From NCBI GenBank assembly GCA_963707075.1, contig CAVPOX010000002.1, positions 1,240,001-1,304,000 on the forward strand: a DNA stretch of 64,000 nt. The letters are read 5' to 3'. The notes under the pieces were generated by a model. It saw nothing but the letters and a program-made list of their open reading frames with translations, was not told where the DNA came from and searched no databases. Below are positions 16,547 to 26,262 of the stretch, in pieces (the stretch's first letter is position 1; each line of letters starts with the position of its first letter). A program made the translations under genes and the position numbers. Source of the DNA: CAXMQZ01 sp963707075 (GTDB taxonomy: Bacteria; Acidobacteriota; Thermoanaerobaculia; Multivoradales; JAHEKO01).

Positions 16547-17845
16547 TCATAGCGCCAGTCTCGCCCGCAGACCCAGCACCCAGAGAGAATCCTCTTCCGG
16601 GTTCAGTGCCGGATCCACCAGATACTGGATGTCGGGAGTCAGGGCGAACTGTGGTGAGAGGTTCCAGCGGAAGTAAAGCTCGGCTGTCAGCTGGTCACTC
16701 AGTCCGGGTCCCCAGGTGTCTTCGTTGACTTCGCCCCAATTGAAGCCTAGCCCCAAGACGTTGCCTCCAGGATCGGGCTGATAGCCGGCGCCGACACTGA
16801 CCGATTTCTGCATCACGCTGCCGCCCCCGTCGGCGTAGCCGGCCCGAACGAAGGGAAGCCACGTTTCGGCCAGATACCGAGTCCACGAGAAGTTGGCTCC
16901 CCAACCGCCGGCCTCTCCTGCCGCCTCCCGATCATCCGCCTGCCAGATCGTCAAGTGGGTATTGTTGAGATAGATCTGCTCCTGCGAGGTCGTCCAGCCG
17001 ATCTCGATGGACTTGAAGTACTCCTTCTGGTCGAAGAAGGTGTCGAAACCCTCCCAGAATCTCTTTGGGTCGGCGTTGCGGTCGACCAGGCTGCCGATGA
17101 GAAAGAGATTCTTCGTCACCATGCCGCCGGCTCCCACACCCAAGGCCGCATCGTTGGGCACCGGTAGGGTCAGGGTGCCGGTGCTGAAGGCGAAATTCAA
17201 GAAGCCGGTCCACGGGCTGGCCAGCGCATGGACGTCGACAAAGTCGGTGACATCGAGAAAGCCGGCCAGCATGGCCACCTTGCCTTGCTTCCAGCGCTGT
17301 CGCCAGTAGAAGTTCGTGAACCGCCATCCCTGGTTGCTGAACGGCGGCTCGATCAGCCCGACATAACCGAGATTGAAGCCGAAGCCCTGCGGCGCGACAT
17401 CGGTATAGGCGTGGCGGTGCTCGACCTTCCAGACGAACGCCCCGGTATTGCCCGACTCGCGCCCCACCAGATCCCAGGAGCCGAAGAATCGCACCATACC
17501 GCTGGCGGCCGTGTCCTCACCGGGACTCTCGTTGGCCCTGAGATAGGCCGCCGAGTAGTCGATGGAGAAGGCGAGGTCGTGCTCCTCTTGCAGACCCTCC
17601 TTCCAGGCGAAGTAGGGGTCGATCAGCCGTTCCTTGATCAGTCGGCTGGTCGAGGCCTGGTCATTCGCGATCTGGTTGTCGACCTGATCAGGGCCACCGA
17701 AGGTAGCCGGGCGTCCAGTGCTCGAACCCGACCTGGCTTCCCCGACCTCCTGCACTGTCGTCGAGTCTTGGTCCTGGGCCAGCACCGGGGAAACAGTGAT
17801 CGCTGCCAGAAGGACTGGCAGATAGAGAATCAATCGATATCTCAC
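16547..17845 (-). CDS. OprB-family carbohydrate-selective porin
   Basis: 432-aa outer-membrane barrel. Signal peptide at the N-terminus (ending SPVLA), then alternating aromatic/polar strands, the GFNLGYVGLIE and ADPKRFWEGFDTFF segments, and a C-terminus rich in LTPDIQYLVDPALNP typical of OprB porins, ending ...LGLRARLAL. The GTG start at 17845 has GGAGG nine bases upstream. Such porins pass sugars or small solutes; the substrate here is unknown. It sits just downstream of, and parallel to, the broken propeller gene at 17892-21109. Confidence 0.85.
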   Translation of the reverse strand: MRYRLILYLPVLLAAITVSPVLAQDQDSTTVQEVGEARSGSSTGRPATFGGPDQVDNQIANDQASTSRLIKERLIDPYFAWKEGLQEEHDLAFSIDYSAAYLRANESPGEDTAASGMVRFFGSWDLVGRESGNTGAFVWKVEHRHAYTDVAPQGFGFNLGYVGLIEPPFSNQGWRFTNFYWRQRWKQGKVAMLAGFLDVTDFVDVHALASPWTGFLNFAFSTGTLTLPVPNDAALGVGAGGMVTKNLFLIGSLVDRNADPKRFWEGFDTFFDQKEYFKSIEIGWTTSQEQIYLNNTHLTIWQADDREAAGEAGGWGANFSWTRYLAETWLPFVRAGYADGGGSVMQKSVSVGAGYQPDPGGNVLGLGFNWGEVNEDTWGPGLSDQLTAELYFRWNLSPQFALTPDIQYLVDPALNPEEDSLWVLGLRARLAL

Positions 17846-17874
17846 TGGGTCAAACCTCCGGCGAAAGCCTCGCC

Positions 17875-19365
17875 TCAGCTAGCTCTGAGATTCACTCGAA
17901 ACTCGCCATCGCTTTCTCCAGCGCCGCGTCGAATTCGGCGATCTTGGCATCCATCTCGCCGGCGACCTTGTCGAAGACCTCGTGCCAGGGCTGGTTCGGC
18001 GGCCCCTCGCTGTGCTCCAGCACGTTGTGCAGGGTCACAAGGAGAGAGAGCGGCTTGGTGGGCTCGCTGATGATCTGCACCAGCGTCGTACCGGTGGCGA
18101 CCATGCTCGACTCGAATTCCGTGGCGATGTCGACGATCTTCTTCGCCTGTTCGGCACCTGCACCGGATCACCTCGGCGGCGGACATCACCTTGTCGCGCG
18201 CCGCCTGCGCCCGCAAGACCGCCTGAACACCCTTCTCCGCTTGGCGGTAGAGAGCCATCCAAGCATTCTTCTTGGCGTCGGTTTGCTCTCGGGTGTAGGT
18301 CTCGTTCGGGTTGATCTTCAGCTCGAACGACTGGGTCTGCACCTCACCGTCGACCATCAGCCGCACCTGGTAGGTGCCGGGCGCGGCGATGGGGTTGAGG
18401 ATCACGGGGGGTAGCCCAGGAATCGGCGATACCGAGGGATACCGCATGTCCCAGACGAAGCGGTTCAAGCCGGCACCGACATTGACTGCCGGTTGACCGG
18501 TCACGAGGTCCTGACCGTAACCACGGTTGTCGAAGCTGGCGAAGCGCTCGGTGGGAATCTCGTCCATTCCCCAGCCGCGGATCTCATTACCCTCGGCGTC
18601 GAGGATCGCCAGGCTTACCTCACTAGCCTGATCGCTCAGCAGATAGTAGAACATCGGGCCCAGGGGCCGAGCGTCGCCGGCGTCGATGAAGTCGCGGAAC
18701 TTCTCGCCGTCGACCACGCCGCGCTCGTAAAAGGTGTAGCCGGGCTCGGCGTTGCGCACGAAGAAGTACTTCTCCTCCGAGGGCGGGCCGCCGCCGTAGT
18801 CGACCCACCAGTTGTAGCCGAAGCGGGTGTGGTCTTCGGGCTCGAAGAGGTGGGCCTTCTTGCCCGCGAGCTCCGGCGCGTACTGCCGCAGGGGGCTGAT
18901 GTCGTCGAGGACCCAGAAACCCATGCCGTGAGTCGCGATCACCACGTCGGCGTGCTTGATCTCGATATCGAAGACCGGCAGGTTGGGCATGTTGAGATTC
19001 AGCTTGCGCCAAGTCACGCCATCGTCGATCGAGGCAAAGACGCCCGTCTCGGTACCCACGAAGAGCAGGCCCCGGCGAACCGTGTCCTCACGGATCGTCT
19101 TGGTGGTCTCGCCCTCGGGGAAGCTACCGTCGATGCGCTTCCAGGTCGCGCCGTAGTCCGAGGTCTTCAGAAGGTAGGGATCGTAATCGTCGGCCTTACG
19201 ATAACGGGTGATGGCGAGATAGGTCGTCGCCTTGTCGTGGGGCGAGACTTCGATCTCGTAGACACCCGAGAGCTCCGGCAGGGCGGGAGGCGTGACCTCC
19301 GTCCAGGCGCCGCCGCCGTCGCGGGTGATCCAGACCCGTCCGTCGTCGGTACCAGCCCAGAGCAC
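17875..19365 (-). CDS. Sortilin/BNR-propeller protein, C-terminal piece (broken gene)
   Basis: C-terminal part of the gene that starts at 21109. The piece opens with LWAGTDDGRVWITRDGG (propeller repeat), then GFWVLDDISPLRQ, a beta-sandwich domain (QVRLMVDGEVQTQSFEL) and a helical tail. Coding continues upstream of its first Met to about 19400, where a one-base shift joins it to the N-terminal piece. A further shift near 18160 moves the real tail (QAKKIVDIATEF to the end) into another frame, which stops at 17892. The last 90 residues of this frame are therefore spurious. Confidence 0.7.
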   Translation of the reverse strand: MLWAGTDDGRVWITRDGGGAWTEVTPPALPELSGVYEIEVSPHDKATTYLAITRYRKADDYDPYLLKTSDYGATWKRIDGSFPEGETTKTIREDTVRRGLLFVGTETGVFASIDDGVTWRKLNLNMPNLPVFDIEIKHADVVIATHGMGFWVLDDISPLRQYAPELAGKKAHLFEPEDHTRFGYNWWVDYGGGPPSEEKYFFVRNAEPGYTFYERGVVDGEKFRDFIDAGDARPLGPMFYYLLSDQASEVSLAILDAEGNEIRGWGMDEIPTERFASFDNRGYGQDLVTGQPAVNVGAGLNRFVWDMRYPSVSPIPGLPPVILNPIAAPGTYQVRLMVDGEVQTQSFELKINPNETYTREQTDAKKNAWMALYRQAEKGVQAVLRAQAARDKVMSAAEVIRCRCRTGEEDRRHRHGIRVEHGRHRYDAGADHQRAHQAALSPCDPAQRAGAQRGAAEPALARGLRQGRRRDGCQDRRIRRGAGESDGEFRVNLRAS

Positions 19366-19459
19366 GCCCTCTTCGTGCGGCGATTCCTGCGAGGCGATGG
19401 ATGGTCGAGAAGGTCTCCTGGCCGAAGTACTCCGGCAGCCAATTCCGAGCCAGCGACCT

Positions 19460-21109
19460 TCATTTTGTCGTCATGTTGTGGGTCAGGTCGTCGGAGATGA
19501 CTTCCCAGGTCATGCCCTCGTCGCGGGTCCGAAAGACCACATTGCCGGCGAAGAAGATGGTGTTCGGGTCGTGAGGAGACACCAGGAAGGGAGCCTGCCA
19601 GTTGAAGCGGTACTTGAACTCCGACGCCGGCGTACCAAAGAGGATCTCGGGCCAGATCGGCCGGGGCTCGGTCTGACCGGTCGTCAGGTTGTTGACGGTG
19701 AACATCGTCGCCCCGCCGAAGGTGGCTCCGGTCGACAGCCCATAGACGATGTTGGGATCGCCTGGCTTGGGGATAGCGCGGCCCGTTTCGCCATTGCCGA
19801 TGTAGTCGGTCATGTGCAGCGGGATGCCGCCCCACCGGGAGGCACTCGGGATGCTGTAAGTCAGGAGGTCCTGAGCATTGCCGTAGATCCGGTAGGGAAA
19901 CTGGTCGTCGGTATCAACCCGATAGAACTGCACACCGCTCTGGTTGGCAAAGGTCGACCAGCTCTTGCCGCCGGTGAGTGTCACCGCGGTGCCGCCGTCG
20001 CAGGTCGCGATCATGCGCATCGGGTCCTTGGGGTCGATCCAGATGTCCTGAAAGTCGTCTTTGGCGCTCGGCTCGAGGATCCAGGTCTTGCCAGCGTCGG
20101 GGCTGCGCCAGAGCTTGTTGGCCGGCGACCAGAGCTCGTCGGCGTTGCTCGGATTGGCGTAGATATGGGTGAAGTAGAAGGGTCGGGCCGTGATGTTGGC
20201 GTCGTCGCTCACGAACGTCCAGGTGTCTCCGAGATCGTCCGAGCGGTAGAGGCCGGTCTGGGTCGCCGAATCGATCAACGCGTAGACCCGATTCGGGTTG
20301 GCCGCGGACATCGTCAGGCCGATACGGCCCATGTCGCCCTCAGGGAGACCCGGATGGGCCGTGATCTCCTCCCAGGTATCGCCGCCGTCCTGCGTGCGCC
20401 AGATGCCACCGTCGGGACCGCCGAAGAAGGAGCCCCAGGCCTTGCGCTCGAAGGTCCAGAGCGCCGCGAAGAGCACGTCGGGATCGCCGGGACTCATGAC
20501 AAGGTCGATCGCGCCGGTGAGGTCGTTCTGGTAGAGCACCTTCTCCCAGGTCTTGCCGCCGTCCTTCGTGCGATAGACCCCACGCTCCTCGGTCGGGCCG
20601 AAGGCATGACCCATCGAGGCGACATAAACCACGTCGGGGTTGTCGGGATGAATGCGCACACGAGCGATGTGCAGCGAGTCCTCGAGCCCGATGTGGTTCC
20701 AGGTCTCGCCCCCGTCGACGCTCTTGTACATGCCGTCGCCCCAGGAGACGCTCTGGCGCAGCTGCGGCTCACCGAGACCCACATACATGATGTCCGGGTT
20801 GTTTTCGTAAAGGGCCATCGCCCCTACCGAGGCGTAGTTGAACTGCCCCTGGCCGACCGGGATCCAGTAGGTGCCGGCGTCCTCGGTCTTCCACAGACCG
20901 CCCGAGCCATGACCGAAGTAGAAGACGTTCTTGTCGGTCGGGTGGCCGACAACCGTTGTGCCCCGGCCGCCGTTGAAGGGACCGATATTGCGCCACTTCA
21001 TGGCCTGGATCTGGGACTCGAAATCACTGTTCGTCGCCGCCACCGTTGTGGGCGCAATACCCATAAGGACTACCGACAACATCAAAGTGAAAAGGACTGC
21101 ATACCTCAT
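19460..21109 (-). CDS. Sortilin/BNR-propeller exported protein, N-terminal piece (broken gene)
   Basis: N-terminal part of a large (about 1,070 aa if restored) secreted beta-propeller protein of the VPS10/sortilin or BNR glycosyl-hydrolase-like type. It has a signal peptide (MRYAVLFTLMLSVVLMG) and many repeats of the form GGLWKTEDAGTYW, YKSVDGGETWNHI, YRTKDGGKTWEKV and WRTQDGGDTWEEI. AAGGAG precedes the ATG at 21109. The frame ends at TGA 19460-19462 (after DDLTHNMTTK), yet homologous sequence (ARNWLPEYFGQETFSTI) continues in the same frame beyond the TGA until a one-base shift near 19400. It is paralogous to 44273-47345. Catalytic activity is unproven for such proteins. Confidence 0.75.
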   Translation of the reverse strand: MRYAVLFTLMLSVVLMGIAPTTVAATNSDFESQIQAMKWRNIGPFNGGRGTTVVGHPTDKNVFYFGHGSGGLWKTEDAGTYWIPVGQGQFNYASVGAMALYENNPDIMYVGLGEPQLRQSVSWGDGMYKSVDGGETWNHIGLEDSLHIARVRIHPDNPDVVYVASMGHAFGPTEERGVYRTKDGGKTWEKVLYQNDLTGAIDLVMSPGDPDVLFAALWTFERKAWGSFFGGPDGGIWRTQDGGDTWEEITAHPGLPEGDMGRIGLTMSAANPNRVYALIDSATQTGLYRSDDLGDTWTFVSDDANITARPFYFTHIYANPSNADELWSPANKLWRSPDAGKTWILEPSAKDDFQDIWIDPKDPMRMIATCDGGTAVTLTGGKSWSTFANQSGVQFYRVDTDDQFPYRIYGNAQDLLTYSIPSASRWGGIPLHMTDYIGNGETGRAIPKPGDPNIVYGLSTGATFGGATMFTVNNLTTGQTEPRPIWPEILFGTPASEFKYRFNWQAPFLVSPHDPNTIFFAGNVVFRTRDEGMTWEVISDDLTHNMTTK

Positions 21110-21221
21110 GACAACTCCTTGATTCTGTGAAAACGAGCGAGCACTGACCCTCATCAGTACCTATGGGGACGAATCCCGCGGCCGAACCTACGCCAGAATC
21201 GATTGTCATGATTGACTTTTC

Positions 21222-22295
21222 ATGCCACCCTTGTTGTGCATCATGACCACCAACCAGCCCTCAACCACCCCCACGCCGTCCATTCCCAGCGTCAGCGTCG
21301 GATGGATTCACCCGTTTATCGAGATCCTCGAAGAGGTCGGCATCTCCAGCGACCCGATCCTCGAACAGGCGGATCTTCCAAGCTTGACCATCGACGACGG
21401 GACAGTCCTGGTACCGACGGCCAGCGTCTACAAGTTCGTCGCCCTGGCGGCACGAGCTGCGGCAATGGAGGACCTGGGGCTCAGGGCAGGTCAGCGATTC
21501 GATATCGAGCCTTTGCTACCGAGCCCCGAGTGGGCCTGGACGCGACCCGGTGTCTACCGCTCCATCGAGAGCTTCATCCGGGTGGCGCTTGACAGCAGCT
21601 CCAGAGTCGACATGTGGATCGAATCGCATGACGATCCCGAACCGACCACCGAATTCTTCTACCTTGGCACCTTCGGACCCGACCATCCGGCATTTGTAGT
21701 TGTCGAACAGTTCATGGTGGCTCTGATGGTGCGCTGGGCTCGCTATGGCGCAGGCGAGAGCTGGAACCCACGACAGGTCAACTTCCGAGCGGCTTCGGTG
21801 CCGGACACCTCGGTCCGGGACCTTGCCGAAGACGCCTTGGTGCGGTCGCGGCAGCCGGTCACTTCGATCGTCTTTTCCAGGCAGCGCTTCATGGGACCCG
21901 TCAGTGCTCTTCCAGCAAAGGGATCGATCATCTGGAGGCGCCACAAAAGCTCTCTCGGGAGGCTCGACCGCATTGAAGATCTAGCCGGGTCGCTCCGGGT
22001 GGTGATGCCGGCCTATCTTCCCGATGGCTCTCCGACCATCGACAAGGCGGCGAGAATCGCCGGCACATCCGTTCGCACACTTCAGCGCCGTCTCAACCAA
22101 CAGGAGGTGACTTACTCCGGGCTCATCGATGACCTGCGTCACGATCTGGCGATCTATCTCTTGAGCAACTCGCAGAAGACAGCGGCCACCATCAGTCGCG
22201 AGCTCGGCTATCGCGACCCAGCGATCTTCACCCGCGCCTTCAGGCGATGGACCGGACAGACTCCAAGCCAATATCGGGCCCTTCTCGAGCCTTGA
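21222..22295 (+). CDS. AraC-family transcriptional regulator
   Basis: 357 aa with an N-terminal ligand-binding domain of the AraC_N/arabinose-binding-like type and a C-terminal double helix-turn-helix: DKAARIAGTSVRTLQRRL is the first recognition region and ISRELGYRDPAIFTRAFRRW the second, followed by TPSQYR. A start seven codons later (21243) is equally possible; neither has a clear ribosome site. It is divergent from the broken sortilin-type gene with 112 bases between starts, and may regulate it. Confidence 0.88.
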   Translation: MPPLLCIMTTNQPSTTPTPSIPSVSVGWIHPFIEILEEVGISSDPILEQADLPSLTIDDGTVLVPTASVYKFVALAARAAAMEDLGLRAGQRFDIEPLLPSPEWAWTRPGVYRSIESFIRVALDSSSRVDMWIESHDDPEPTTEFFYLGTFGPDHPAFVVVEQFMVALMVRWARYGAGESWNPRQVNFRAASVPDTSVRDLAEDALVRSRQPVTSIVFSRQRFMGPVSALPAKGSIIWRRHKSSLGRLDRIEDLAGSLRVVMPAYLPDGSPTIDKAARIAGTSVRTLQRRLNQQEVTYSGLIDDLRHDLAIYLLSNSQKTAATISRELGYRDPAIFTRAFRRWTGQTPSQYRALLEP

Positions 22296-22331
22296 GGTTG
22301 ACCACACCCTCGGTGAGGCAGAATAGCCGGT

Positions 22332-23147
22332 ATGAGCACCTCGAACGCTGGTCCGCCCGAGGCTCTGCTGATCGACCTCGACGGTGTCCTGTACGAGGAC
22401 GAGGAAGCAATCGCTGGAGCAGCAGAGACCGTTGCGTGGGTCCAGGAGCACGGAATACCTCATCTCTTCCTCACCAACACCACCTCTCGACCCCGGTCGG
22501 CTTTGGTCGAGAAGCTGGGGCGGATGGGAATCTGCACACAGGCAACACGAATCGTGACGCCTCCATTTGCCGCCAACCGATGGCTCGAGGATCATGTCGA
22601 CGGCCCGGTCGCGCTTTTCGTCGACGAGCGCACGATCGAAGAGTTCGCCGACGTCGTCGTCACCGATTCGGCCGACCCCGGACCCGTTGGCGCCGTGGTC
22701 ATCGGGGACTACAGTCATCGCTGGAATTTCGCCGAGCTCAACCGTGCATTTCGGCTGCTGATGACCGAGCCGGCACCCCTCCTCATCGCCCTCGGCATGA
22801 CCCGCTATTGGCACGCCGCCGATGGCCTGCGTCTCGACACCGCGCCGTTCGTCGTGGCCTTGCAGCATGCCAGCGACATCGAGCCGACGGTGATCGGCAA
22901 GCCAGCGAAGCCGTTCTTCGAGACGGCTCTGGCCGAGCTCGGAGTATCGGCCGAGAGCACCTGGATGATCGGTGATGACATTCGCGGCGACATCGGAGGC
23001 GCCCAGATGGCAGGGCTGCGGGGTGTCCTGGTCCAGACCGGCAAGTATCGCCAGGGTGATCTCGAGCGCGGAATCCAGCCCGACGCCGTTCTACCGTCGA
23101 TCGCCGACCTGCCCATATGGTGGCAGCGGTCATCGGTGACTGACTGA
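22332..23147 (+). CDS. HAD-superfamily hydrolase (HDHD2/NagD-like)
   Basis: 271 aa, subclass IIA HAD phosphatase. Motif I is LLIDLDGVLYEDEEAI (nucleophile and acid/base Asp), motif II is the Thr in LFLTNTTSRPRS, the conserved Lys lies in GKPAKPFF, and motif IV is GDDIRGDIGGAQMAGLRGVLV. The closest recognisable group is the LHPP/HDHD2-like set of small-molecule phosphatases; substrate unknown. It follows the AraC gene by 36 bases with a weak ribosome site. Confidence 0.85.
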   Translation: MSTSNAGPPEALLIDLDGVLYEDEEAIAGAAETVAWVQEHGIPHLFLTNTTSRPRSALVEKLGRMGICTQATRIVTPPFAANRWLEDHVDGPVALFVDERTIEEFADVVVTDSADPGPVGAVVIGDYSHRWNFAELNRAFRLLMTEPAPLLIALGMTRYWHAADGLRLDTAPFVVALQHASDIEPTVIGKPAKPFFETALAELGVSAESTWMIGDDIRGDIGGAQMAGLRGVLVQTGKYRQGDLERGIQPDAVLPSIADLPIWWQRSSVTD

Positions 23148-23275
23148 ACCTCTCCTGCGAGGAGTTTTCCAGAACAAGGACAGATTTGCCCTGCCGATTC
23201 CGTCTGCAGAGCAAGGCTCGAGTGGCGAAGGAGGATCACTTGACGCAAGCAGACTTCAGAATGCACACTATACAT

Positions 23276-23488
23276 ATGAAACGTACAAGTCTTATGCTAG
23301 ATGAGCATCTCTTGCGCGAAGCCCAGCGACTCGCAGGGGACCGAACCTACTCGGCTACTGTCAACCGAGCGCTGGAGGACTTTGTCCGGCGCGCCAAGGC
23401 TCAAAGGATCCTCGAGCTCCGTGGAACGGGCCTTTGGCGAGGCGATCTGGCTTCGATGCGTCGAGACTCCAAGGCGGAGAAGCCGTGA
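23276..23488 (+). CDS. vapB: Ribbon-helix-helix VapB-type antitoxin
   Basis: 70 aa from ATG 23276 (a start at 23261 would add MHTIH). MKRTSLMLDEHLLREAQRL followed by RTYSATVNRALEDFVRRAK is the ribbon-helix-helix fold of type II antitoxins, with a toxin-binding tail. The stop overlaps the toxin GTG by four bases (GTGA), the same junction as the AbrB/PIN pair at 15986. No clear operator palindrome is visible upstream. Confidence 0.88.
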   Translation: MKRTSLMLDEHLLREAQRLAGDRTYSATVNRALEDFVRRAKAQRILELRGTGLWRGDLASMRRDSKAEKP

Positions 23489-23874
23489 TCTTAGTCGACA
23501 CCTCGGTCTGGATCGAGCTCTTTCGCAGGCAGGATCCTCTCGACCTCGACAAGGTGATCGATCTCGAAGAGGCGGTCACCTGTCTCCCGGTGATCCAGGA
23601 AGTCCTGCAGGGATTCGACGATCAGATCGCCTACATCCTGGCCCGCGACGCCATGCTGGCGCTTCCTGTCGTCGAAAATCCACTTGCTGCAGAGGTTTTT
23701 GAGCTCGCGATCGACCTGTATCGGTCGGCACGGCGTTCCGGGTTGACAGTACGCTCCGGCGTCGACTGTCTTATCGCGGCCTGCGCCCTGCGCAACTCTC
23801 TGCCCGTGCTCCATTGTGATCGCGACTTCGATGCTCTCACCCGCATCGCGCCCCTGGAAGTTCGTGCTGTCTGA
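23485..23874 (+). CDS. vapC: VapC PIN-domain toxin
   Basis: 129-aa PIN-domain ribonuclease. The catalytic acids are visible in ILVDTSVWIELF, the Glu of PVIQEVLQGF, SGVDCLIAACAL and HCDRDFDALTRI. The GTG start overlaps the VapB stop. It would cleave structured RNAs, typically tRNA or rRNA, when free of VapB. The pair lies between a HAD phosphatase and a secreted beta-helix protein, without mobile-element hallmarks. Confidence 0.92.
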   Translation: MILVDTSVWIELFRRQDPLDLDKVIDLEEAVTCLPVIQEVLQGFDDQIAYILARDAMLALPVVENPLAAEVFELAIDLYRSARRSGLTVRSGVDCLIAACALRNSLPVLHCDRDFDALTRIAPLEVRAV

Positions 23875-23933
23875 ATCCGGAAGCTATGACGGATTCCGCT
23901 GTCAGCTGAGGCGAAATCTGCGAAACCAGAAGG

Positions 23934-26129
23934 GTGAGGATCTTCTCGACCCTGGTCAGCCTGGCTCTCCTGTTCGGTTCACCCGCCGCCGGAGCGGTCT
24001 ACTACGTCTCCAGTGAGACCGGCAACGATGGCAATGATGGACTGACTCCCGGCAATGCCTTCGAGACCCTGAACCAGGTCAATAGCTTCGCCCTGCAGCC
24101 CGGTGACGAGGTGCGACTCTTCTGCGGTGAGGCATGGAAGGTGCAATCGCTCGTCATCACGAGTTCAGGCTCAGCAGGCAACCCCATAATCTTCTCGTCC
24201 TATCCGGCCGGTTGCGCTGACAAGCCCGTGCTCACGGGAGCCCAACCCGTCTCGGGCTGGAGCCTTGTCAGCGCCAATCTCTATATGACCGACCTGGATA
24301 TCGGCGCCAATGCCGGACTCTTCCCTCTGGGACTCAATCAACTCTTTCGCGGAGCCGAACGCCTGCCCTTCGGACGTTGGCCCAACATTCAGGGGCATGC
24401 CGATGGAGGCTACGCCGAGGTCGATAGTCAGCCAAGCTCCAACCAGATTCGTGATACCGCACTGCCTGCTGTGGACTGGACCGGCGCCGTGATGCACATC
24501 AAGGGCATCCGCTGGTACATCCTGAATCGGATCGTCGAGGGCGACAGCGGCTCGACGCTCACCCTGAACGACGACGTCGACTGCTGGTACGGCTGTGCCG
24601 AATGGGGCTACTTCCTGAACAATCATCTCGCCACTCTCGATCTCGAGGGTGAGTGGTTCTGGGATGAGTCGACAAACCGCGTCTATCTCTATTCCGAGCT
24701 CGGCCCCCCCAATGACGGGGAGATCGAGGGGTCAGCGATCACCGACACGGATGGCACTCTCTGGGGCGCGGTGGTGTTGGGCAAAAACCTTCAAGAGCAC
24801 ATCAGCCATGTCACCGTCGAGAACCTGCGGATCGAGCGCTGGTTCGATGCCGGCATCACCACGCCGATCAACCTGGAATCGGATGAAAACTCCTATGTCA
24901 CCTTGCGCAACAACACCATTACCGATGTCGACACCACAGGAATCCGGCTGACGACCTGGGTCTGGAACTCCGCTCCAGCCAACGGGCCCAGCGGGTGGCG
25001 CGGCGGGCGGCATCATCACATCGAAGGCAACACCATCGACGGCGCCAATCACTTCGGTCTCGACACCTATGGAGTCGACACCCAGATCGTTGCCAACGAG
25101 ATTCGGAACGTGGGAGTCATCGAGCGGCTGGGCCGATCAGGGATGGGTTGTGGGTACGAAGGCACCAACTGCACCGAGAACGGCGCCGGTATCCGCATCA
25201 AGCACAGCTCGAGCGCACCTGATCACACGGCGCGCAACAACGCCCTACGGTACAACCGTCTGGACACCGTCGGCATGAACGGTATCGATCTCTTCGGCCG
25301 CGACATGACGCTCGAGAACAACGTCATCGACCGGGCGTGCTGGTCGAAGGGCGACTGTGGCGCCATCCGTACCTTCGGCCGCGACAATTTCAGCTCGACA
25401 CCAGTACGCAACATCGTGATCCGCGGCAACATCATTCGCGACACGCTTGGCAACACTGACGGTACCCACCCCGATTTCGAGACTCTGTTCAGTTTGGCCA
25501 TCTACCTCGACCACTACTCGCGCGACATCGTGGTCGAGAACAACACTGTGACCGGCTCGACCTGGACCGGGGCTCTCTTCCAGCGCTCGACCGGCACCTT
25601 TACCGGCAACACGCTTTACGACAACGTGGCCTCCAACTGGGGCTCGGAGCTTTCGATCGTCGGCAGTGGATCGCTCGTATCCCAAGGCAACAACATCCTC
25701 TTTCCTCTGGGAGTCAACCGTCGCTCGCTGCGCGTCGCGGACGCCTCATACCTGACCGCGTCCGACAACAACGTCTTCATGAGCCCCTACTACCCCCCAT
25801 CGATCGCCGACGATTCGACCGGATGTTGTGACATGACGCTGGCCCAGTGGCAAGCCTCGTCGGGCCTGGACGCGAACTCTGCGACCCACTGGTACACGCA
25901 AGACCAGGTCTCGACTCCACGCTCCAGAATCTTCATCAATGATTCGGCCCAGCAGCAGGTCTTGAGCCCTGGAGGCACTGTCTATCTGGACCTCGAGCAA
26001 CATCCCATCGGGGCCGAGATCTCATTGCCTCCTTTCAGCTCGCTGGTGGTGGTCGAAGATGCGACGGGTCTCTTCACCGACGGATTCGAGAGCGCCGACA
26101 CTTCGGTCTGGAGTCGCGCACAGAACTGA
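23934..26129 (+). CDS. Secreted right-handed beta-helix protein with DGFES C-terminal tail
   Basis: 731 aa with signal peptide (IFSTLVSLALLFGSPAAGA) and the YYVSSETGNDGNDGLTPGNAF opening common to parallel beta-helix (pectate-lyase-like) proteins. Short turns recur in the middle (VENLRIERW, LRNNTITDVDTTGIRL, IEGNTIDGANHFGLD, LENNVIDRA, IRGNIIRDT), as in carbohydrate-active beta-helices. The C-terminus is LFTDGFESADTSVWSRAQN, nearly the same as the tail of the SGNH hydrolase at 35855. The GTG start is the only one available after an in-frame stop. A polysaccharide lyase or epimerase role is possible but no catalytic residues are assigned. Confidence 0.75.
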   Translation: MRIFSTLVSLALLFGSPAAGAVYYVSSETGNDGNDGLTPGNAFETLNQVNSFALQPGDEVRLFCGEAWKVQSLVITSSGSAGNPIIFSSYPAGCADKPVLTGAQPVSGWSLVSANLYMTDLDIGANAGLFPLGLNQLFRGAERLPFGRWPNIQGHADGGYAEVDSQPSSNQIRDTALPAVDWTGAVMHIKGIRWYILNRIVEGDSGSTLTLNDDVDCWYGCAEWGYFLNNHLATLDLEGEWFWDESTNRVYLYSELGPPNDGEIEGSAITDTDGTLWGAVVLGKNLQEHISHVTVENLRIERWFDAGITTPINLESDENSYVTLRNNTITDVDTTGIRLTTWVWNSAPANGPSGWRGGRHHHIEGNTIDGANHFGLDTYGVDTQIVANEIRNVGVIERLGRSGMGCGYEGTNCTENGAGIRIKHSSSAPDHTARNNALRYNRLDTVGMNGIDLFGRDMTLENNVIDRACWSKGDCGAIRTFGRDNFSSTPVRNIVIRGNIIRDTLGNTDGTHPDFETLFSLAIYLDHYSRDIVVENNTVTGSTWTGALFQRSTGTFTGNTLYDNVASNWGSELSIVGSGSLVSQGNNILFPLGVNRRSLRVADASYLTASDNNVFMSPYYPPSIADDSTGCCDMTLAQWQASSGLDANSATHWYTQDQVSTPRSRIFINDSAQQQVLSPGGTVYLDLEQHPIGAEISLPPFSSLVVVEDATGLFTDGFESADTSVWSRAQN

Positions 26130-26144
26130 TTGGCTGTGTTCAAC

Positions 26145-26169
26145 GCCCGCTGCACAAGAGCGAGCGGGC
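26145..26169 (+). terminator. Weak stem-loop after beta-helix gene
   Basis: GCCCGCT (26145-26151) can pair with AGCGGGC (26163-26169) across an 11-base loop, 16 bases after the stop of the beta-helix gene. Only a weak pyrimidine run follows, so an intrinsic terminator is possible but not certain. Confidence 0.4.
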
Positions 26170-26262
26170 TCTATCTCCCGGACCCGCGCCGCTCCCTGAG
26201 CCCTCTCCGCGCTTCGCTTCGCAACTGGGGTATCCTGTCGCACCCAAAAACTGATCGTCGCC

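Noticed and set aside
19292..21130. 612-codon plus-strand frame antisense to the propeller gene
   Set aside because: Very long, but it mirrors repeat-rich propeller coding; the minus strand has the DGGxTW repeats and a ribosome site.
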